Shown one piece after another: positions 16,616-26,232 of a DNA stretch of 64,000 nucleotides. The notes beneath the pieces are model-generated. The model saw only the letters and a program-made list of their open reading frames with translations, had not been told where the DNA came from and searched no databases. This stretch comes from UBA5072 sp963822145 (lineage in GTDB: Bacteria > Bacteroidota > Bacteroidia > Bacteroidales > UBA10428): the NCBI GenBank assembly GCA_963822145.1, contig CAWGGG010000002.1, forward strand, positions 744,001 to 808,000, given 5' to 3'. The translations under genes and the position numbers were made by a program. The stretch's first letter is position 1, and each line of letters opens with the position of its first letter.

Positions 16616-19042
16616 TCATTCGTATTTCAGAACCATGCCCGGATTGGTGCGTGAAGCCAGCCATGCATGATAATAAGTGGTGATCAGGGCGATTACCAGG
16701 ACGATGCCGGTGGCAAAAAGAAAATACAGGAAGTTCATGCGGATGTGGTAGGCATAATCCTTAAACCAGGAAGCAGCAAGGAAGTAGACCACAATCCAGG
16801 AAACGACTGAAGAGGCCAGGAGCATTCTGGTAATTTGCATGATCTTATGCAGGATAATCTGAAGGTTGCTGGCGCCCATAGCCTTTTGTAAGGCAATCTC
16901 GCGCTTTTTACGATAATAATTGTAGGAAACAAAAGAGAACAGGCCCATACTGGCAATAATGACTGCAATAACCGAAAGCAGCAGGAATACCTTGCCTGTC
17001 TGTTTTACCGGGGAATAGCGGGCCTGCCGGTCTTCTTCAAGAAAGTAGGAAACAAACGGGTAGGCGGAAGTAAAACGTTCCCATTCCTCTTTCAGGTACT
17101 GCACCGTGGCGGCCTGGTTGTCGGGGGTGATCCGGACAGAAAGATATCCTTCGAGATTACCGGGCATCATTATCATGATCAAGGGACTGATTGGATTTTC
17201 CAGCGTTTCAAAGTGGAAATCCTTTACAACGCCAATGATGCGGAATACATATCTTTTTTGAGGTTTTTCCGTGAGCTGAATGATGGTTTTACCAACCGGA
17301 CTTCCAATTCCCATCACGCGTGCAGCGGTTTCATTTATAACACATGTGGCGGAATCCCCGGGAATAGAACGGTTGAAAAACCTGCCCTCAGTGAACTGCA
17401 GCCGGTAGGTCGAATCGAATCCGAAACTCACAAACGCAACGGCATTGACAAAATTTCGGGTCACCGGAGTTCCTTCCAGATAAAAGGGCATCCGGCTAAA
17501 ATTGCTGCCCGGTATGCTTGTGGAATTGGTAACGGATAACACCCCGGAATGACGACTGACCTGTTCCTTATAGTCTTCGAGTTTACCTGCCAGGCCATCA
17601 GGACGCCTGACCACCACCAGATTCTCTGTGTCATACCCCCTTTCTTTTCTGATCAGGTAGTGAAACTGGCTGAAAACCAACAGGGTCATTATTATGGCAC
17701 CTATGGCGATAAAAAGCTGAAACAAAACCAGCATGTCCCTGAAACGATTTTTCCTGTTACCCTGCAACATCCAATTATGCATAACGGTTGCCGGATCGAA
17801 GGATGAAAGCTGCCAGGCCGGGTACAACCCGGAGAACAATCCGATCACCAGTATCAGGGTTACCATCAAAATGATACCGGCACTATTGAACAATTGCCCC
17901 AGGCTCAGATTCAAACCTATATACCTGCTGAAAGCAGGCAGGGCCAGTTCAACGAAAAAGAGGGCAATGGCCATGGCAAAGAAAGCCAGCAAGGACGATT
18001 CCAGCAAAAACTGTCGTATAAGCGTATTTCTTTCAGAGCCTGCAATTTTTCGGATGCCAACCTCCTTGGCGCGAAAAATGGCCTGTGCTGTAACCAGACT
18101 GATGAAATTCAAGCAGGAAAGCATCATGATGACAATGGCCAGGATGGTGAAAATGTATACGTAGAAAATATTGCGCACAGGTTCAAATTCGGAGGCGAGG
18201 TCCGATTTCAGGTGAATCTCCCTGAGCGGCTGGAGTATAAAAGCATAAGAATCCTTGTTCGGTGCATCCGGTGCATTTTTCAAGTCCAGCATTTTCCGGT
18301 AATTCGGGAGCACATACTTCATCACCATGTCCTGCAGATGAGAATTGATCGGGTCAAGCGAAGCACCTTCCCTGACCAGCACATAGGTATAGATAAAGTT
18401 TGCTACCCAGCGTTCATTCGAAACAATCCAATCGTAAGTGGACAGCGACCCCACCATGTCAAAATGTATGTGTGAGTTCTCCGGTACATCCTCCATGATA
18501 CCGGTAACCGTGTAATAGGTGGAATCATTCTCGATACGCAATCTCTTCCCGATGGGGTCTTCTGATCCGAAATACCGCTTTACGGCTTTTCTGCTGAGAA
18601 CGATACTGTTCGGCTTTTTCAATACTTCTTCAGGAATACCCTGTACCAGCGGGAAAGAAAACATCTCGAAAAAGGAAGGATCGGTGAAGATGATATTGTC
18701 TTCGTTGTATTTGGCATTTCCGTAACGCACCAGCCAGGCTCCAAAACGGGCAACCCTAACTGCTTTTTCAATTTCAGGGATTTCACCGGTCATTTTAACC
18801 GCAAGGGGAGCAGGTGATATAGCGTGGTTAAAAATATTGTCGGCTACCTTTCCCTTAATGACCACCCTGTAAATGCGTGAGGCATTTTCATGAAAACGGT
18901 CGTAGGAAATCTCTTTATGGACATAAAGGAATATGACAATACTAAAGGCTAAACCAATAGCCAGCCCAAGGATATTGATCAGGGTATGAACGCGGTCCCT
19001 GATAAATACCCTCAATGCTACCTTAAAGAAATTGCCAAACAT
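16616..19042 (-). CDS. FtsX/MacB-type ABC transporter permease
   Basis: The protein of about 808 residues has the layout TM, periplasmic MacB domain, three TM, TM, second periplasmic domain, three TM. The N-terminus is NFFKVALRVFIRDRVHTLIN, and conserved blocks are SFVSYNYYRKKREIALQKAMG and SLVTAQAIFRAKEVGIRKIAG before each TM trio. Such full-length double-FtsX permeases are abundant in Bacteroidota and work with a MacB-type ATPase, which is not encoded here. An ATG 15 codons upstream (19087) is possible, but 19042 begins the conserved sequence. A TGTACG-AAAA-CGGATA palindrome at 19186 lies upstream. The substrate is unknown. Confidence 0.92.
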   Translation of the reverse strand: MFGNFFKVALRVFIRDRVHTLINILGLAIGLAFSIVIFLYVHKEISYDRFHENASRIYRVVIKGKVADNIFNHAISPAPLAVKMTGEIPEIEKAVRVARFGAWLVRYGNAKYNEDNIIFTDPSFFEMFSFPLVQGIPEEVLKKPNSIVLSRKAVKRYFGSEDPIGKRLRIENDSTYYTVTGIMEDVPENSHIHFDMVGSLSTYDWIVSNERWVANFIYTYVLVREGASLDPINSHLQDMVMKYVLPNYRKMLDLKNAPDAPNKDSYAFILQPLREIHLKSDLASEFEPVRNIFYVYIFTILAIVIMMLSCLNFISLVTAQAIFRAKEVGIRKIAGSERNTLIRQFLLESSLLAFFAMAIALFFVELALPAFSRYIGLNLSLGQLFNSAGIILMVTLILVIGLFSGLYPAWQLSSFDPATVMHNWMLQGNRKNRFRDMLVLFQLFIAIGAIIMTLLVFSQFHYLIRKERGYDTENLVVVRRPDGLAGKLEDYKEQVSRHSGVLSVTNSTSIPGSNFSRMPFYLEGTPVTRNFVNAVAFVSFGFDSTYRLQFTEGRFFNRSIPGDSATCVINETAARVMGIGSPVGKTIIQLTEKPQKRYVFRIIGVVKDFHFETLENPISPLIMIMMPGNLEGYLSVRITPDNQAATVQYLKEEWERFTSAYPFVSYFLEEDRQARYSPVKQTGKVFLLLSVIAVIIASMGLFSFVSYNYYRKKREIALQKAMGASNLQIILHKIMQITRMLLASSVVSWIVVYFLAASWFKDYAYHIRMNFLYFLFATGIVLVIALITTYYHAWLASRTNPGMVLKYE

Positions 19043-19185
19043 GCATCCGGTGCTTTTGAAAAGGCTATGTAAGCAGGACTGGTTCAAGATTCATGCCAAT
19101 GAGCATAATGCCTACATAATTAGACGGATACAATATATATTACACCAAAATCAACCTTAACGGTGTGCGGTTTTGATACACCGGG

Positions 19186-19201
19186 TGTACGAAAACGGAT
19201 A
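19186..19201. promoter_or_regulatory. Imperfect palindromic operator upstream of the permease
   Basis: TGTACGAAAACGGATA fits TGTnCG-N4-CGnACA with one mismatch in the last half-site. It lies 144 bp upstream of the permease start and 45 bp before the O-methyltransferase start on the other strand, so it could serve either gene. Its relatives are at 13691, 33750 and 35686. Confidence 0.4.
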
Positions 19202-19245
19202 TTCCGGCATGCGATTGTTGATTAAAATGAATAATTTTGGTTATT

Positions 19246-19890
19246 ATGAAAACGTACAACATGGGAAAACTAAGATTTGTTATGGCTTTAATCCTCCTGG
19301 CGGTTTTCACAACCCTTGTCGGATATTCACAGGATACCGGAAACCTGGATAAAAGGGTAAAGGACTTTCTGAACAGCAAGGCTTACAGCTGGCGTGACAT
19401 GAATATACCGGCCTCAGACGGCCAGCTCCTGTATGACATTATTGTTAAAAACAACTACAGGAACGCCATTGAAATAGGAACTTCCACCGGCCATTCCGGA
19501 ATCTGGATTGCCTGGGCACTGAGCAAAACAGGAGGGAAGCTCATTACCATCGAAATTGATCCGCAACGGTATAAAGAGGCCCTTGCCAATTTTGAAAAGG
19601 CCGGTGTGGCAAGGTTTGTCGATGCCCGTCTGGCTGATGCCCATGATCTGGTGCCCAGACTTAACGGACCGGTAGATTTTGTGTTCAGTGATGCCGACAA
19701 GGATTGGTATATCAATTACTTCAAGGCGCTCGACCCGAAGCTTGTTGCCGGGGGATGTTTTACTGCCCACAACGTTGGCTTGTATGGCGTTCGGGAATAC
19801 CTGGAATACGTAAGCAATCTGCCCAATTACAAAACCACCGTTGACAAGCGGGGAGGAGGAATGGCCATAAGCTACAAAACAGCCAGATAA
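19246..19890 (+). CDS. Exported class I O-methyltransferase (SAM-dependent)
   Basis: The 214-residue protein begins with a signal peptide (VMALILLAVFTTLVGYSQD) and then has a class I methyltransferase fold of the CCoAMT/COMT-like group. The SAM motif is NAIEIGTSTGHSGIWIAWAL, followed by ITIEIDPQRY and the metal/substrate block DFVFSDADKDWYINYF. SAM is normally cytoplasmic, so an exported member is odd; a signal anchor is also possible. The stop overlaps the start of the APC permease by one base (TAATG), so translation is coupled. A TTG at 19237 is possible as start, but the ATG at 19246 is preferred. Confidence 0.8.
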   Translation: MKTYNMGKLRFVMALILLAVFTTLVGYSQDTGNLDKRVKDFLNSKAYSWRDMNIPASDGQLLYDIIVKNNYRNAIEIGTSTGHSGIWIAWALSKTGGKLITIEIDPQRYKEALANFEKAGVARFVDARLADAHDLVPRLNGPVDFVFSDADKDWYINYFKALDPKLVAGGCFTAHNVGLYGVREYLEYVSNLPNYKTTVDKRGGGMAISYKTAR

Positions 19891-21251
19891 TGGAGGCTCG
19901 GGGTAATCACGATGCAGGCAACCGGTTACGGGGTAAAATCGGTCTTTTTTCGGCCTCCAGTATCGTGATTGCCAACATGGTTGGAGCAGGTATTTTCACC
20001 ACTTCGGGTTTATTGATGGGAGGATTGGGTAATCCAACCATGCTGATTGGGCTGTGGTTGCTGGGTGGAGTGATCTCTCTGTGCGGTGCCCTGGCCTATG
20101 CCGAACTGGGTGCAGCCATGCCGAAAGCCGGGGGTGAATATGTGTTTCTCTCGCAAATCTACCATCCGCTTTTTGGTTTTCTGACGGGATGGGTTTCTTT
20201 TCTGGTGGGATTTACAGCACCCATTGCAGCTTCTTCCATCGGGTTCAGCGAATACTTTATACGATCTTTCCCGGCAATGCTGGGATACAGCAAAGTGATG
20301 GCCGTTTTGGTCATTGTGATCTTTACCCTGGTACATCTCAGGGGGCTGAAATTCGGCGCTGCTGTGCAGAATGTTTTAACAGTGATGAAGGTTGGTATGA
20401 TCATCATCCTGATCCTGCTCTGTTTTACTCTGGGGAAAGGTAACCTGCAGCATTTCTCCCAGGGATCCCCTGTTGAATGGAATTTCAGCGGATTCAAATC
20501 CATGGGACTGTCGCTGTTGTGGATCATGTTTGCTTACAGCGGCTGGAACGCTTCCACCTATATCGGCTCCGAGATCCGCGATCCCGCAATAAACATACCC
20601 CGTTCACTGATGCTGGGAACCGGTGTGGTGCTCGTCCTGTATGTGTTGCTGAATGTGGTTTACATTTATACGGTTCCACCGGGAGAGATGATAGGTGTGA
20701 TATCCATAGGAGGTTTGGCAATCCGCAACGCTTTTGGCAGCGCCATGGAAGTTACTTTTTCCCTGCTGATCGCTTTTGCCTTGTTTTCTTCGCTCAGCGC
20801 TTTCATCATCCTGGGTCCCCGGGTATATTACGCCATGGCCGAGGACGGTTACTTTTTCAGGTTCCTCGCCCGGGTGCATCCCCGCTATCATGTGCCATCC
20901 ATAGCCATTCTTCTTCAAGCCGGCATTGCCATCATCATGGTATTGTCGGGTACTTTCGGCCAGATCCTGACCTATATGGGTTTTGCACTTGGACTGTTTC
21001 CCCTGCTGACCGTAGCCGGGGCACTGAAAATGCGGTTAAGCGGTGAGGCCAGGATGCAACTGCGGGGATATCCTGTTTTTTTACTGGCCTACTTGTTTTT
21101 TGGGGTAATCATGCTGGTGTTGTCGTTCCTGGAAAGGCCTGTTGAATCATCAATAGCCCTGCTGACTGTGGCTTTGGGGATACCGGTTTATTTCTATTTT
21201 AGAAAAACCCGTAGGGACAGGTCACGACCTGTCCCTACACAATTTTCATAA
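19890..21251 (+). CDS. APC superfamily amino acid permease
   Basis: This 453-residue inner-membrane transporter has about twelve TM segments and the APC signature at the start (SASSIVIANMVGAGIFTTSG). It carries the family's fifth to sixth TM elements (GLSLLWIMFAYSGWNASTYI) and the SLSAFIILGPRVYYAMAEDGY loop. It probably moves an amino acid in exchange or with protons. It overlaps the O-methyltransferase by one base. The last residues (RRDRSRPVPTQFS) are encoded by a palindromic intergenic repeat, so the C-terminus was probably extended by it. Confidence 0.93.
   Translation: MEARGNHDAGNRLRGKIGLFSASSIVIANMVGAGIFTTSGLLMGGLGNPTMLIGLWLLGGVISLCGALAYAELGAAMPKAGGEYVFLSQIYHPLFGFLTGWVSFLVGFTAPIAASSIGFSEYFIRSFPAMLGYSKVMAVLVIVIFTLVHLRGLKFGAAVQNVLTVMKVGMIIILILLCFTLGKGNLQHFSQGSPVEWNFSGFKSMGLSLLWIMFAYSGWNASTYIGSEIRDPAINIPRSLMLGTGVVLVLYVLLNVVYIYTVPPGEMIGVISIGGLAIRNAFGSAMEVTFSLLIAFALFSSLSAFIILGPRVYYAMAEDGYFFRFLARVHPRYHVPSIAILLQAGIAIIMVLSGTFGQILTYMGFALGLFPLLTVAGALKMRLSGEARMQLRGYPVFLLAYLFFGVIMLVLSFLERPVESSIALLTVALGIPVYFYFRKTRRDRSRPVPTQFS
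21211..21238. repeat. 13-bp inverted repeat inside the permease 3' end
   Basis: GTAGGGACAGGTC is followed after two bases by GACCTGTCCCTAC, a perfect 13-bp inverted repeat. It falls inside the last codons of the APC permease. It could act as a hairpin at the end of the transcript. Confidence 0.85.
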
Positions 21252-21279
21252 AGAATTCAAGGATTCAATCAGCAGTATT

Positions 21280-23682
21280 TCATTTGACAATAATCATTTT
21301 CCTGGTCGCGGTAAAATCACCCGCACTCAACCGGTAATAGTAAATCCCTTCCTTGAGGCCATCAGCATTGAATTTTACAATATTCATACCGGCAGGGGCA
21401 TTCGCATTAATGAGCTGCTTCACTTTTTCACCCAATTGGTTGAAAAGTACCAGTTCTACATGCATATTGGAAGGCAAACTGAAACGAATCTCGGTTTCAC
21501 TAATGAAAGGATTTGGATAGTTCTGCTCCAACAGGATTCCTTCCTCTGCATTGACCACCGGATCATCTGTAAGATGAGCCGAAGTGCTCTTATTCGCAAC
21601 AAAACCAGTTCTGGCTGAAGAAGCCGCAACCATGTATGGTCTCATCATTTCATTGTCCTCGTGGTCAATAATATGACAATGCCAAACATAGCCCGGTCCG
21701 AGGCTAGGATCAAAGCCAAACTTTAAATCCTGTGCAGGTGCATTTGTAGCTATGTGTGTCGGCGCAAACCTTACAGCAAAGGTTGTTACTTCTCCGGGAT
21801 TCACAACATAGGTATCCTTCCAGCCCCTTTCATTAAGTTTTGCAGGTATTATTTTACCCTGCAAAAATGGCCGGATGGCAGGATTTCCACCAATGGCACC
21901 ATCAGCATTTGGTGTACCATAGGGTGACGGGGGACCTATGCCGGGAACAAAGGCCCCACCAAAATAAACCTGGTTGTAATTGTTAACATTGAATTTTTGT
22001 CGGCTGACAAGCTGGAACTGCACCAGGTGCAAATGAATGGGATGTGCATCAGCGGTAAGGTTGATGATCTGCCATAATTCCGTGGTTCCTTCAGTCGGAA
22101 TTTCAGTTTCACCCAAACCAGGGGTCATCATACCATTCCCATCCCATTTTGTATTGTTAACAAGCACTTCAAGCGGTCCGCCCATTCCCATCACCTCATT
22201 CAGTGTTAGTTGCCTTTTTACATCAGGTGTGATCGTAGTGGCGCCTGCAAAGTTGGTAAGCTTAACTAAACCTGGCGCAGGTCGGAGCGTTACTGGTTTT
22301 AAGCTTTTATCAGTTCCAGGTTGAGTAGTATCGGAAGCGGAAACCATTTCACCATTTACTATAAACTGCATAAGCCGGCCTGATGTTGCACCATTTGGCG
22401 GGGCACCTTTGGGGTAAGGAGCATTGGCACTGTTCCTGACAGTCCAAACCTTTCCGGGCGCCGATTGAGAGAAATCAATGATGACATCCGCACGTTCACC
22501 GGGTGCGAGGAGCAGTTTCCCGGCAATGATCACCCTGGAATCAAGCAATCCACCATCTGTTCCTATTTGTTCGATAGCGGGTCCCAACGTCCCGGTTACC
22601 AGGTCCTGCAGCCAGATTTCATAAAATCTCGCATTGGAGCCATTCAACAGGCGGAACCGGTATTTACGGGGTGCCACACTCAGATAGGGCCATGTCTTCC
22701 CGTTCACGGTTATAACATTTCCTATAAACTCAGGGGTCCAGAATGGATGAACCATGGGATTTGTTGGCAAATTAGGGAAGTACAATCCTCCTGTGTTATC
22801 AAACATCCGGTCCTGGAAAACGATCTCGATTTCAGGCAGATAGGGTTTAGGATTGAAAATGCGCGTTTTTCCAGCAGGCAGCTTTTCACGGACAAGGTCA
22901 TCCCCTGACCATCCAGGAAGTTGAAGATTTTCTTCTTCGGGACCTCTCAGGAAATAAAATCCGGCCAGTCCGGCATACACGTTCAGACGAGTTACTCCCA
23001 GACTATGATCATGGTACCAGAGGGTAGCGGCTTCCTGTGTGTTAGGATAGTAATAATTCTGGTCTGTTCCATCCATTCCCCAGGAAGGACCTGTAATTGC
23101 ATATCCGGGTGTAAACCAGGAATTGGGTCCTCCGTCTGATTCTGAAGCTACCTCACCACCGTGCAGATGAGGCGATACCGGTATTGGACCCCCATAGGGT
23201 TTCATCGGCATATAATGCATTGAATCAAAAGGATCAGCCCAGTGAAGTGTTTGATCTGCAATAAGGTTAACACTGGCGTAGGTTTCACCGTCAAGGTTGT
23301 TTACGTATACAACATTGACTGGAAAATCCTTTCTAGCTTCGATAGTAAATGCCGGCCATAACGGAGGTGTCCAGCTGGTGCCGCCGTCTTTTGAAATGGA
23401 ATAAGTCCAAACCCTGGCCTCACCAACACCAGGTCCAGCAATACCGTTGGCCAGCAAGGTGCCTGTTGATACAGCCATTTGTTTACTGGGGACATATCTG
23501 ATAACCAGATTTCCGCCAGATGCATCAACCCGGTTCCCTGCAAAGTGTGGCAGTGGATCAACAAACTGCGGAATATTCTTTGGATTCAGCGGCACCTGGC
23601 CTGGTAACTGGCCAAATGAATGGGGGATAATCAACAAACAAAATGAGAAAACAAAAATGATATAATGTGTAAAGGTTTTCAT
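21280..23682 (-). CDS. Secreted multicopper oxidase with T9SS sorting domain
   Basis: The 800-residue protein has a signal peptide (IIFVFSFCLLIIPHSFGQ) and three cupredoxin domains. All four copper motifs are present: HLHGGE and LWYHDHSLGVTRLN in the N-terminal half, HPIHLHLVQFQL and VWHCHIIDHEDNEMMRPYM in the C-terminal half. The layout is that of CotA/bilirubin-oxidase laccases, which oxidise phenols, bilirubin or metals and reduce oxygen to water. The last 85 residues (EQNYPNPFISETEIRFSLPS, ending RKMIIVK) are a T9SS sorting domain, so the enzyme should reach the cell surface or medium. It stands alone; 531 bp upstream carry no gene. Confidence 0.93.
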   Translation of the reverse strand: MKTFTHYIIFVFSFCLLIIPHSFGQLPGQVPLNPKNIPQFVDPLPHFAGNRVDASGGNLVIRYVPSKQMAVSTGTLLANGIAGPGVGEARVWTYSISKDGGTSWTPPLWPAFTIEARKDFPVNVVYVNNLDGETYASVNLIADQTLHWADPFDSMHYMPMKPYGGPIPVSPHLHGGEVASESDGGPNSWFTPGYAITGPSWGMDGTDQNYYYPNTQEAATLWYHDHSLGVTRLNVYAGLAGFYFLRGPEEENLQLPGWSGDDLVREKLPAGKTRIFNPKPYLPEIEIVFQDRMFDNTGGLYFPNLPTNPMVHPFWTPEFIGNVITVNGKTWPYLSVAPRKYRFRLLNGSNARFYEIWLQDLVTGTLGPAIEQIGTDGGLLDSRVIIAGKLLLAPGERADVIIDFSQSAPGKVWTVRNSANAPYPKGAPPNGATSGRLMQFIVNGEMVSASDTTQPGTDKSLKPVTLRPAPGLVKLTNFAGATTITPDVKRQLTLNEVMGMGGPLEVLVNNTKWDGNGMMTPGLGETEIPTEGTTELWQIINLTADAHPIHLHLVQFQLVSRQKFNVNNYNQVYFGGAFVPGIGPPSPYGTPNADGAIGGNPAIRPFLQGKIIPAKLNERGWKDTYVVNPGEVTTFAVRFAPTHIATNAPAQDLKFGFDPSLGPGYVWHCHIIDHEDNEMMRPYMVAASSARTGFVANKSTSAHLTDDPVVNAEEGILLEQNYPNPFISETEIRFSLPSNMHVELVLFNQLGEKVKQLINANAPAGMNIVKFNADGLKEGIYYYRLSAGDFTATRKMIIVK

Positions 23683-24213
23683 AGGTGTGAGAATTTAATT
23701 TTAGATTAATGATTCTTGTTAGCGTCAGGTTTTCAAGGGCTCACATATAATACCTCCTTTCGTTTTTTAGCTCAGTTCTACACGGAATTATAATTTCTCG
23801 GGTTCAAGTCAGATATCGATGGCATATTAGTATACATCTTGACAGTTACTCGGACTTAATTTTTTCCCTCAGCCACGATCAAAAGCGCTGCTTACAGGGA
23901 GAAATGCTTAGGATGCCTAGCAAACCAAGCAGAATGATATAGAATATCAATGGATTGGTATGTGAAATTTATGGAATAGCTTGAAAAACACACTGAGATT
24001 TTAAAATGTATCAGATCAATATATTCATATATTAAAGTATATATGAAGTTAAATAAATATATAATTCATGATAATGCAAAAGATGATATTTATCTGCAAA
24101 TTTGACCAGATTACCTTTCTGGGAGACGAATGTAAGAATGGATTACATGAAAGAGGAATTCGAATATAGTGTACTCATGACGTACCACAAATCATCCTGG
24201 TACTGATCGATGA
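23683..24213. other. AT-rich gap of 531 bp without a gene
   Basis: No frame here reads like a protein. The region is the upstream leader of the multicopper oxidase gene and the 3' side of the FAD oxidoreductase gene. A TAGCTCAGTT box at 23768 and a GGGTTCAAGTC box at 23800 recall tRNA motifs, but spacing and stems fail (see rejected items). Confidence 0.5.
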
Positions 24214-26226
24214 TCATTCCGGAATAAGCAATACAGCATCCACTGGCACAGGCAATGTGATCGTATCAGCCACAACCTCTATAACGGATGAATTTCCCCT
24301 TCCAAGCCTGAATGTTCCCAACTTCACCCAGTCGTTCGCTGCAGCATGCAGATCGAGGATTATCGTAGTATCGGTATTCACTGTAGTGATCCTGACTACG
24401 GCCGATCTCGTCCAGCTTGTCACTTCATAAGGTTCGGGGGGACAGTAATAATAGACCGTGTATCTGCTGTCCGCTTTTACATCCGGATGAAATGCCACTT
24501 TGCAGGGCATTGCCGGAACTCCGGCCGACACATAACAATTGTGACGGTACTGTCCCATCCATTGAGTAGAGGTCACCCAGTTACCGGCAAGGGTCACCTT
24601 TTCGCTGTCAGCATTGTCAAGGACAATTTCAGGTTCTGACCCGTCCAGTAAAGGATTGCTTAGTAAAACATTGCGGATCTGTTCCGGATTCACTTCCTGA
24701 ACAGGAAGACCCTGATTAATAGCCAGGGTGGCGGCAAGTCCGCATACCTGGGCAAGCACCATAAATACCGGTTCCATCCGGATAGAGCCGTAGGCAATGT
24801 GGGTTGCCGACAGACAAACGGGTACAAGCAGGTTTTCACATTCCTCCCGTTTAGGGGTAAGGGACTTATAGGAAATAGGATAAGGGGGAAATCCGCCAAC
24901 CTGCACATCTCCCTCATTTTTCACCATACCCTTAACCACCAGTCGCTGACAATTGTGTGAATCCATGGTGTATGCAGCCAGTCCAACCGGATCCTTCACC
25001 ACTTCCTTGCCGGTACAGTTGTGCTCGGTCATCACATACTCCCCGATCATTCTGCGTGATTCACGTATGTAAATCTGATGGGGGAATCCCTGCCTGTCGG
25101 TAAATTCGTCACCGGCATACCCCCAGCTGTTCATCTGCCGTCGCAGTTCCGGAGGGACATTGCTGTCATGTCCCAGAAAATAGAGATAACCTTTGATGTA
25201 GTCGGCTAGCTCCTGTTCAAACTTTTTACGCTGCCTGTAATGCTGATTGGGATAGTCCCAGTTTTCATTAATATAATCAGTGGAAAAGGGACCGTTGTTG
25301 TTAACATCGGTTTTTCCGTTAGGCATACGGATAATGGACAGCCAGTTGTTCAGATCATGTATTACGCCTTTTTCAGAGCGGCTTTCCAAAATCCTTTTTA
25401 CCAGTTCATACCTGGCGGGATTATAGTTGCGGGGGGCCGTCACCCTGATCATGTTGGCTGTATCCTGTGTAAGGCACAACCGGAAATTGTAAGCCTGCAA
25501 TTTCGAATCACCGGTTCCACCGGGCAGCAGGCTATCCGCGTTTATGCCCGGAAGCAGCCCGCTTTCAGGTTTTCCGGGAACAACAAAAGGATCAATGCTG
25601 TCGGGAAACTGATGTTTGTCGCGCAATTGAACCCCGTTCAGCGTTTCATGATATGCCGAATTATCCTCCCTGCCTACGGTGTAGGAAACTCCTGCAAGGG
25701 CCAACAGGTCACCTTCGTAACTGCAATCGATGTACTGCTTGGCTGAGATGTTTTTCCTGGTCCATGGCCAGGATTTTTGTGACCGGATGATCTGAATGCC
25801 CAGTATCCGGCCAGACTGTTTTCGCACCTTGATCAAGCGGTGACCCTTGATAACCTCTATTCCTGTTTCTTGCACATATTCATTGAAAAGGTTTTCTGCC
25901 ACATGAGGTTCAAAGGTCCAACTTTCCAGTTTGCCGTAATGCTTGCCCAGCTTTCTGTAGAAATTAAGGGCAAGACCAGTTACGGCATATTTATTGCCGA
26001 TATCCGTAGCGCCCAAACCACCTGCCGACAATCCGCCCAGGTGGTTTCCGGGTTCCACCAATATGACTGTTTTTCCCAGTTTAGCTGCGGAATAGGCCGC
26101 TATGACCCCTGCAGAGGTGCCGCCATAAATGCATATATCTGTTTTCTGTTCAGACAGGCAGCTTGCCATGAGCAAGGAAAAGATAACCAGGCTGATAGCA
26201 ACCTGTTTTGTCAGCATGCGTTTCAC
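24214..26226 (-). CDS. FAD-dependent oxidoreductase lipoprotein with C-terminal golvesin-like domain
   Basis: The 670-residue protein has a lipoprotein signal (FSLLMASCLSEQ) and then a Rossmann FAD motif (DICIYGGTSAGVIAAYSAAK), followed by GNHLGGLSAGGLGATDIG and IDCSYEGDLLALAGV, which are typical of the FAD_oxidored family. The last 130 residues (NWVTSTQWMGQYRHNCYV onward) form a golvesin/xanthan-lyase-like beta domain. Relatives sit in polysaccharide-use loci. It starts 6 bp after the Gfo/Idh/MocA gene stop and is in the same operon. Both are exported redox enzymes, possibly acting on sugars; the substrate is unknown. Confidence 0.88.
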   Translation of the reverse strand: MKRMLTKQVAISLVIFSLLMASCLSEQKTDICIYGGTSAGVIAAYSAAKLGKTVILVEPGNHLGGLSAGGLGATDIGNKYAVTGLALNFYRKLGKHYGKLESWTFEPHVAENLFNEYVQETGIEVIKGHRLIKVRKQSGRILGIQIIRSQKSWPWTRKNISAKQYIDCSYEGDLLALAGVSYTVGREDNSAYHETLNGVQLRDKHQFPDSIDPFVVPGKPESGLLPGINADSLLPGGTGDSKLQAYNFRLCLTQDTANMIRVTAPRNYNPARYELVKRILESRSEKGVIHDLNNWLSIIRMPNGKTDVNNNGPFSTDYINENWDYPNQHYRQRKKFEQELADYIKGYLYFLGHDSNVPPELRRQMNSWGYAGDEFTDRQGFPHQIYIRESRRMIGEYVMTEHNCTGKEVVKDPVGLAAYTMDSHNCQRLVVKGMVKNEGDVQVGGFPPYPISYKSLTPKREECENLLVPVCLSATHIAYGSIRMEPVFMVLAQVCGLAATLAINQGLPVQEVNPEQIRNVLLSNPLLDGSEPEIVLDNADSEKVTLAGNWVTSTQWMGQYRHNCYVSAGVPAMPCKVAFHPDVKADSRYTVYYYCPPEPYEVTSWTRSAVVRITTVNTDTTIILDLHAAANDWVKLGTFRLGRGNSSVIEVVADTITLPVPVDAVLLIPE

Positions 26227-26232
26227 AGCTGA

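Noticed and set aside
22465..22908. 147-residue plus-strand frame inside the multicopper oxidase
   Set aside because: It is antisense to a protein with all four copper motifs in frame.
23760..23815. tRNA-like boxes (TAGCTCAGTT and GGGTTCAAGTC)
   Set aside because: The boxes are about 33 bp apart, 12 bp too close for a tRNA, and no acceptor or anticodon stem pairs around them.
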